From: Adhaeribacter sp.
Lineage (GTDB): Bacteria > Bacteroidota > Bacteroidia > Cytophagales > Hymenobacteraceae
Length of the DNA stretch: 11,183 bases
Direction of reading: 5' to 3'
Assembly: GCA_028288395.1 (NCBI GenBank)
Contig: JAQBNV010000376.1
Span: 1 to 11,183, forward strand
Part shown: in pieces, positions 6,861 to 11,183 of the stretch
Numbering within the stretch: position 1 is the stretch's first letter
Layout: the number at the start of each line of letters is the position of its first letter
Translations under genes and position numbers: made by a program
Notes under the pieces: model-generated
Told to the model about the DNA's origin: nothing
Database searches by the model: none
What the model saw: only the letters and a program-made list of their open reading frames with translations

Positions 6861-7902
6861 TTCGGCATCCCAGATTGCTATTGTAATTCTTAACTGGAAT
6901 GGTCAAAAATTTCTCCAGCAATTCTTGCCCACGGTTATTCAAAATTCGCCGGGTTGCCAGATCGTAGTGGCAGATAATGCCTCTACCGATAACTCTGTAG
7001 CTTATTTGCAGCAGGAATTTCCGGCGGTTAGATTAATATTGCACCCGAAGAACCTGGGCTTTTGCGAGGGCTATAACCAGGCGCTTAGGCAAGTGGAAGC
7101 CGAATACCTGGTGCTGCTCAATTCGGATGTGGAAGTAACGCCCGGCTGGATAAAACCGGTTATTTCTTTGCTGGCTTCTGATAGCACCCTAGCCGCCTGC
7201 CAGCCTAAAATTAAATCGTATTACCACCGCAATTATTTTGAGTACGCGGGAGCGGCCGGCGGATTTATTGATTACCTGGGCTATCCTTTTTGCCGGGGCC
7301 GGGTATTTGAAACACTGGAAGAAGACCAAGGTCAGTATAACGACGAAGTGCCCGTTTTCTGGGCTACTGGTGCTTGTCTGTTTATCAAGGCAGCAGCCTT
7401 TTGGCGGGCCGGGGGCCTGGAACCTGCTTTTTTCGCCCACATGGAAGAAATAGATTTATGCTGGCGGCTGCAATTGATGGGTTATAAAATTATGTATTGC
7501 GGCCACAGCGAAGTTTACCACGTAGGCGGCGGCACGTTGCCTAAAAACAGCCCCCGTAAAACGTATTTAAACTTCCGGAATGGTCTGGCTTTATTGTATA
7601 AAAATATTGAGTCAGATAACAAAGTACAAATTCTGCTAACCCGGGTGTTGCTGGATTGGGTAGCGGCTTTCAAATTTCTGGCGACTGGCTTTGGAAAAGA
7701 TGCCGGGGCAGTGCTGCGGGCGCATTGGCACCTCTGGCAAAACCGTATCTATTGGCAAGAACAGCGAGCCAAAACTGCCCATGACCATCCGCTGGCACCC
7801 GGATTGATTTATCCTAAGAGCCTGGTATGGGAATATTTTATAAAAAGAAGAAAGACTTACCGTAAATTAAACGTCCCAAACCGTGCTACGCTGCCGGCGT
7901 AA
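6850..7902 (+). CDS. Family 2 glycosyltransferase (WbbL/rhamnosyltransferase-like)
   Basis: This 350-residue GT-A-fold glycosyltransferase probably transfers a sugar from a nucleotide donor in polysaccharide or lipopolysaccharide assembly at the cytoplasmic side of the inner membrane. AIVILNWNG (10-18) is the family-2 opening strand, DNASTD (42-47) the donor-binding region, NSDVEV (91-96) the metal-binding DxD-like site, and EEIDLCWR (199-206) the acceptor/catalytic region after ATGAC (172-176). The C-terminus (about 260-340) is basic and aromatic with no clear transmembrane run. The only usual start codon before the AIVILNWNG core is TTG at 6850, which overlaps the end of ybaB; translational coupling is likely. 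The last 36 nt overlap the end of the opposing PspC gene. The sugar specificity cannot be read from the sequence. Confidence 0.95.
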   Translation: MVSDSASQIAIVILNWNGQKFLQQFLPTVIQNSPGCQIVVADNASTDNSVAYLQQEFPAVRLILHPKNLGFCEGYNQALRQVEAEYLVLLNSDVEVTPGWIKPVISLLASDSTLAACQPKIKSYYHRNYFEYAGAAGGFIDYLGYPFCRGRVFETLEEDQGQYNDEVPVFWATGACLFIKAAAFWRAGGLEPAFFAHMEEIDLCWRLQLMGYKIMYCGHSEVYHVGGGTLPKNSPRKTYLNFRNGLALLYKNIESDNKVQILLTRVLLDWVAAFKFLATGFGKDAGAVLRAHWHLWQNRIYWQEQRAKTAHDHPLAPGLIYPKSLVWEYFIKRRKTYRKLNVPNRATLPA

Positions 7903-8085
7903 ACATTTACGGATATTAAGCCAAAAGGCCAGCATCAGGTACACCACCACCGGTGAACCAAACGTGAGAAAAGATAAATAAATAAAAGAAAAACGGATGC
8001 TGCTGGTCGCAAAGCCTAGTTTTTCACCGATTTTTGTGCAGACGCCAAAAGCTTGGGACTCCAGGAAGTATTGTAGACGTTCCAT
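7867..8085 (-). CDS. Small PspC-domain membrane protein
   Basis: This 72-residue minus-strand gene has a PspC-type domain: an N-terminal FGVCTKIGEKLGFATSSIRFSF segment (13-34) that follows the family pattern GVcaGlaeylgid-lvR, then a hydrophobic stretch (about 30-56, with GSPVVVYLMLAFWL at 43-56) that should form the membrane segment, and a basic tail (IRKCLRRQR). PspC proteins are inner-membrane partners in envelope-stress responses in some bacteria; whether this one is a sensor is unknown. No pspA or pspB lies nearby. The family match and the membrane pattern make it a real gene rather than a shadow, although 36 nt overlap the glycosyltransferase end. The upstream 110 nt (8086-8195) is shared with the divergent lipoprotein gene, and I found no consensus promoter for either. 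Confidence 0.85.
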   Translation of the reverse strand: MERLQYFLESQAFGVCTKIGEKLGFATSSIRFSFIYLSFLTFGSPVVVYLMLAFWLNIRKCLRRQRSTVWDV

Positions 8086-8195
8086 ACGGTGTAAAAATAA
8101 TATGAATTAAAATACTAATACCTGTTTTGGTGGTGTATTTATTTTAAACTTAAACGAACCTGTGCCCTCTATACGAATATTATTTTAATCAGGAT

Positions 8196-9977
8196 ATGAA
8201 ATTAAGGATAATATACATTTTTTCTTTAACGTTTGTATGTGGCCAAATATTACCGGGGTGCACGCTTGCGCGCCTGGAAAAATTAAGTCGCAAACAGCAG
8301 GTAACTATCATTCCGCACCAACTGGAAGTGAGCGGCGAAAATGTTTTGTTTGAAGTAAAAGCCCAGGTTCCGCTGAAAATGGTCCAGAAAAAAGCTATTT
8401 ACGGTCTGGAATTAACCTATCAATACGGGGAAAATAAAGAAGAACCGATTGGCCGGATAGCTTTTAACGCCGGCGAATTTGTTTACGAGAATAAATTACC
8501 CACCATTACCCGCCAATTTTCCTTTCCCTATTCTCCCGAAATGAATCCGGGCCACCTGCTGATGCAGGGCGTAATCAGTAATGAAAAACGTCGGGAAAAA
8601 AGAACACCCCAGATTGAATTAGCCAAAGGCCTTATAACCACATCCAAACTGGTGGCCCGCAACAACGAGGTAACCTATGAACTTGATAACCCGAAATCAC
8701 AGGAAAACAACTTTAATACCTTAGCTTTTTACTTCGATAAAGGTCAAACCGAACTGCGTAATTATTTAGGCACCAACGTATCGGTGCTGAATGATTTTAT
8801 AGAGGCCAATTATAAAACCGAAAGCGTAAAAATAATAGCCGGCACATCGCCCGAAAAAGAAGAAATTCAAAAACCCCGTTTGGCTGCCCAACGTGTGCAA
8901 GCGTTGCAAAAATTCTACAAGCATAAATTAGACGTTAGCGACTACCGGAATAACCTCAAAGCCATTGATTTTGAGACGACTACCGTTCGGCCCGGTTGGG
9001 ATGCTTTCATCAAAAAAGTACAAAACTCCGCCCTGCCGAAAGACGAAATTGAAAAAATACTGGTTATTGTAAACGGAGAAGGCAGCTTTGTAGAAAAGGA
9101 AGAAAAATTACAAAAACTGGAATTTTATGAATACCTGGAGCTTTATGTATACCCGGTTCTGCGCTATGCCGAAGTAAAAATTGCTTATACCCCAGTACAG
9201 AAAAAGAATTACGAAATTTACCTTTTATCAAAAAAAATAATAGACAAGGAAGCAGATAAGCAGGTCCTAACCGACATAGAACTGCGTTATGCGGCTACCC
9301 TAACGCCTTTACTAGCAGAGAAACAAAAAATTTACGAAGCTGCCATCCGCACCACCGATAACTGGCAAGCTTACCATAATCTGGGCGTAGTTTATTTATT
9401 AATGGCAAAACAGGAAGTCCGGCCAGCTCTGAAAACTGAATTATTAAAAAAGTCGGCACAAAATTTAATTTATGCGAGTCACCGGAACCCAGCAGCGAAT
9501 ACTTTCTACCACGCCGCTTCGGCGCACCACCTGCGGGGCAATGCCCTGGAAGCGCTGCAGGCTTACGATTATGCTGTGAAATTAGGTGGTTCCAAAGAAC
9601 TACTTCAAAAAGTTTTTGCCGACAAAGCCGCGCTGGAAATTGAAATAGGTCAGACCGATGATGCCCTTAGCAGCCTGGCTTACGCTGGCACGAGTTATCA
9701 GAATTATATAAACAAAGGCCTTTGTTATCTTTTGAAAGAAAATCACGAACAGGCACCCAAATTTTACGAAGCCGCCCTAAAAATCAAACCCAACGATGCA
9801 CTGGCCTATTATAGTCTGGCCATTATTGCTGCTCGCACCAAGGACGAAAATTTAATGGCTTCTTACTTAAAGCAGGCAGTACAAGCCGATAAAAATTTCG
9901 TGACCCGGGCCATCGAAGACCTGGAATTCCGGCCCTATCTGAAAAAAGATTATTTTCAGGCGGCTTTAAAAAGATAA
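8196..9977 (+). CDS. Putative outer-membrane lipoprotein with degenerate OmpA-like region and TPRs
   Basis: The 593-residue protein begins with a hydrophobic signal and a lipobox-like ILPGC (C22), so it is probably a lipoprotein; the proline at -2 is unusual. Residues about 35-165 are strand-rich, with PYSPEMNPGHLLMQGVISN (111-129). Residues about 175-330 resemble an OmpA C-terminal domain: FYFDKGQTELR (178-188), VKIIAGTSPEKEE (211-223) and PRLAAQRVQAL (227-237), then YEYLELYVYPVLRYAEVKIAY (311-331). The OmpA peptidoglycan-binding Asp is not evident (S218 is near its place), while R233 is kept, so peptidoglycan binding is doubtful. Residues about 385-570 hold TPR-like helices, for example NWQAYHNLGVVYLL (389-402), HHLRGNALEALQAYDYAVKL (444-463) and PNDALAYYSLAIIAARTKDE (532-551). 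It is probably a periplasm-facing envelope scaffold; its partner is unknown. I assign no gene name. Confidence 0.85.
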   Translation: MKLRIIYIFSLTFVCGQILPGCTLARLEKLSRKQQVTIIPHQLEVSGENVLFEVKAQVPLKMVQKKAIYGLELTYQYGENKEEPIGRIAFNAGEFVYENKLPTITRQFSFPYSPEMNPGHLLMQGVISNEKRREKRTPQIELAKGLITTSKLVARNNEVTYELDNPKSQENNFNTLAFYFDKGQTELRNYLGTNVSVLNDFIEANYKTESVKIIAGTSPEKEEIQKPRLAAQRVQALQKFYKHKLDVSDYRNNLKAIDFETTTVRPGWDAFIKKVQNSALPKDEIEKILVIVNGEGSFVEKEEKLQKLEFYEYLELYVYPVLRYAEVKIAYTPVQKKNYEIYLLSKKIIDKEADKQVLTDIELRYAATLTPLLAEKQKIYEAAIRTTDNWQAYHNLGVVYLLMAKQEVRPALKTELLKKSAQNLIYASHRNPAANTFYHAASAHHLRGNALEALQAYDYAVKLGGSKELLQKVFADKAALEIEIGQTDDALSSLAYAGTSYQNYINKGLCYLLKENHEQAPKFYEAALKIKPNDALAYYSLAIIAARTKDENLMASYLKQAVQADKNFVTRAIEDLEFRPYLKKDYFQAALKR

Positions 9978-10066
9978 CAATAAACCGGTATTACGTAAAC
10001 CCTAAAATACTTAAGCCCTAAATGGAATTTATCTGAAAAAAGGCTAACTATTTACATTTTTCATTT

Positions 10067-10074
10067 TAACTTTG
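10067..10074 (+). promoter_or_regulatory. Promoter -7 element of the E1-beta gene
   Basis: TAACTTTG matches TAnnTTTG exactly and is identical to the hisS element. No TTTG is found 19 nt upstream. Transcription would begin near 10081, giving a leader of about 54 nt before the ATG at 10135. The remainder of the gap 9978-10134 shows nothing else I can support. Confidence 0.65.
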
Positions 10075-10134
10075 ACAGATTTGAAAACCAACTAGCCCTT
10101 TAAGCTGGAAATATTTATTCGACAACTGATAAAC

Positions 10135-11115
10135 ATGCGAACAATACAATTTAGAGAGGCTCTGCGCGAAGCCCTCACAGAAGAAATGCGTCGCGATGAG
10201 CGGGTATTCCTGATGGGAGAAGAAGTGGCAGAGTACAATGGTGCTTACAAGGTAAGCCAGGGAATGCTGGATGAATTTGGGGCTGAGCGGATTATTGACA
10301 CCCCCATAGCCGAATTAGGTTTTGCCGGTATAGGTATCGGCGCAGCCATGAACGGCCTCCGCCCTATCATTGAATTTATGACCTTTAACTTTTCATTGGT
10401 TGCCATCGACCAGGTTATAAATTCAGCCGCTAAAGTTATGTCAATGTCGGGTGGCCAGTTTACGGCGCCGATGGTGTTCCGGGGACCAACCGGTAGCGCC
10501 GGCATGTTATCGTCGCAACACTCCCAAAACTTCGAAAACTGGTATGCCAACTGTCCCGGTTTAAAAGTAGTGGTTCCCAGCAATCCTTACGATGCCAAAG
10601 GCCTGCTTAAATCCTCTATCCGCGACGAAGACCCGGTTATCTTTATGGAATCGGAACAAATGTACGGCGACAAAGGTGAGGTTCCGGAAGAAGAATATTT
10701 AATTCCGATTGGCGTAGCCGATATTAAGCATCCCGGAAAAGACGTTACCATTGTTTCCTTTGGCAAGATGATGAAAATTGCCCTGGGTGCTGCTGAACAA
10801 CTAGAGAAAGAAAATATTTCGGCCGAAGTTATCGACCTGCGTACTGTTCGTCCGATTGATTATAAAACCATTTTAGAATCGGTAAAGAAAACCAATCGCC
10901 TGGTAGTGGTAGAAGAAGCGTGGCCTTTGGCTTCGATATCTTCCGAGATAGCATTTCATGTGCAGCATAACGCTTTCGATTACCTGGATGCGCCGGTAAA
11001 ACGCGTAACCTGCCGCGATGTGCCCTTGCCCTACGCTCCTACCCTGATTGAAGCGTCGCTCCCCAACATAGAGAGAACAATTAAAGCTGTAAAATCGGTT
11101 TTGTATAAAAAATAA
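10135..11115 (+). CDS. pdhB: Pyruvate dehydrogenase complex E1 component, beta subunit
   Basis: This 326-residue protein is the E1-beta subunit of the pyruvate dehydrogenase complex, which with E1-alpha decarboxylates pyruvate using thiamine diphosphate and passes the acetyl group to E2 in the cytoplasm. GEE (28-30) and [17 protein letters not shown] (55-71, with E60 as the conserved cofactor-activating glutamate) are typical. H129 lies in the SSQHSQ loop, and a transketolase C-terminal domain begins near residue 195 (VTIVSFGKM at 204-212, EEAW at 260-263, DVPLPYAP at 295-302). The length is normal for the family. The closest alternative is branched-chain 2-oxo acid dehydrogenase E1-beta, which is harder to exclude without a tree. 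No E1-alpha gene is adjacent; E1 genes are often separate in Bacteroidota. A -7 element lies 61 nt before the ATG. Confidence 0.93.
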   Translation: MRTIQFREALREALTEEMRRDERVFLMGEEVAEYNGAYKVSQGMLDEFGAERIIDTPIAELGFAGIGIGAAMNGLRPIIEFMTFNFSLVAIDQVINSAAKVMSMSGGQFTAPMVFRGPTGSAGMLSSQHSQNFENWYANCPGLKVVVPSNPYDAKGLLKSSIRDEDPVIFMESEQMYGDKGEVPEEEYLIPIGVADIKHPGKDVTIVSFGKMMKIALGAAEQLEKENISAEVIDLRTVRPIDYKTILESVKKTNRLVVVEEAWPLASISSEIAFHVQHNAFDYLDAPVKRVTCRDVPLPYAPTLIEASLPNIERTIKAVKSVLYKK

Positions 11116-11135
11116 AATTCCATCTATAGGATTAT

Positions 11136-11183
11136 GTAAAAGCAGAAAGGTGGCTGAATATTCAGCCACCTTTCTGCTTTTAC
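11136..11183. terminator. Perfect 48-bp palindrome, probable bidirectional terminator
   Basis: Positions 11136-11159 and 11160-11183 are exact reverse complements (24-nt arms, no spacer, centre GAATATTC). The stem runs from A-rich (GTAAAAGCAG) to T-rich (CTGCTTTTAC), as in two-way intrinsic terminators, and starts 20 nt after the E1-beta stop. The arm reaches the last base of the window, so its true length is not known. Confidence 0.75.

Noticed and set aside
7238..7453. Plus-strand open frame of 71 codons inside the glycosyltransferase
   Set aside because: It overlaps conserved GT2 residues in another frame and has no independent support.
9978..10134. Short inverted repeats such as ACCGGT and TTACGTAA in the gap before the E1-beta gene
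   Set aside because: These are 6-8 nt palindromes with no extension or T-tract, expected by chance.

Overview
The window reads as ordinary chromosome of a Bacteroidota bacterium, most likely order Cytophagales and plausibly Hymenobacteraceae (an Adhaeribacter- or Hymenobacter-like organism; this placement is inference from gene content). The pointers are promoter elements of the Bacteroidota type (TAnnTTTG at -7, once with TTTG exactly 19 nt upstream), a type IX secretion CHU_C sorting domain, a GNAT/nitrilase fusion gene, a stand-alone E1-beta gene, and starts without clear Shine-Dalgarno sites. No mobile element, CRISPR array, rRNA or tRNA was seen.

Layout. (1) 140-1702 encodes a fused N-acetyltransferase/carbon-nitrogen hydrolase, closed by a strong intrinsic terminator. 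(2) A 261-nt gap follows, holding the terminator, an unexplained stem-loop and the hisS promoter. (3) 1964-6440 is a tight three-gene unit: hisS; 2 nt later a degenerate histidine-ammonia-lyase-like protein with no MIO catalytic triad; then, overlapping it by 4 nt and starting at TTG, a secreted multi-module protein with a T9SS sorting domain. (4) 6525-7902 is a two-gene unit of ybaB and a family 2 glycosyltransferase (TTG start, 11-nt overlap) behind the best promoter in the window. (5) On the minus strand a small PspC-domain membrane protein runs tail-to-tail into the glycosyltransferase and overlaps its end by 36 nt. (6) 8196-9977 encodes a putative outer-membrane lipoprotein with a degenerate OmpA-like part and C-terminal TPRs. 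(7) 10135-11115 is the E1-beta subunit of pyruvate dehydrogenase with its own promoter, followed by a perfect 48-bp palindrome that ends on the last base.

Most genes are housekeeping (histidyl-tRNA charging, pyruvate oxidation, nucleoid-associated YbaB) or envelope-related (glycosyltransferase, PspC, lipoprotein, T9SS cargo). The least conventional item is the catalytically dead ammonia-lyase-fold protein translated right after histidyl-tRNA synthetase. The second is the long palindrome at the right edge. I see no convincing multi-gene defence or biosynthetic system here.
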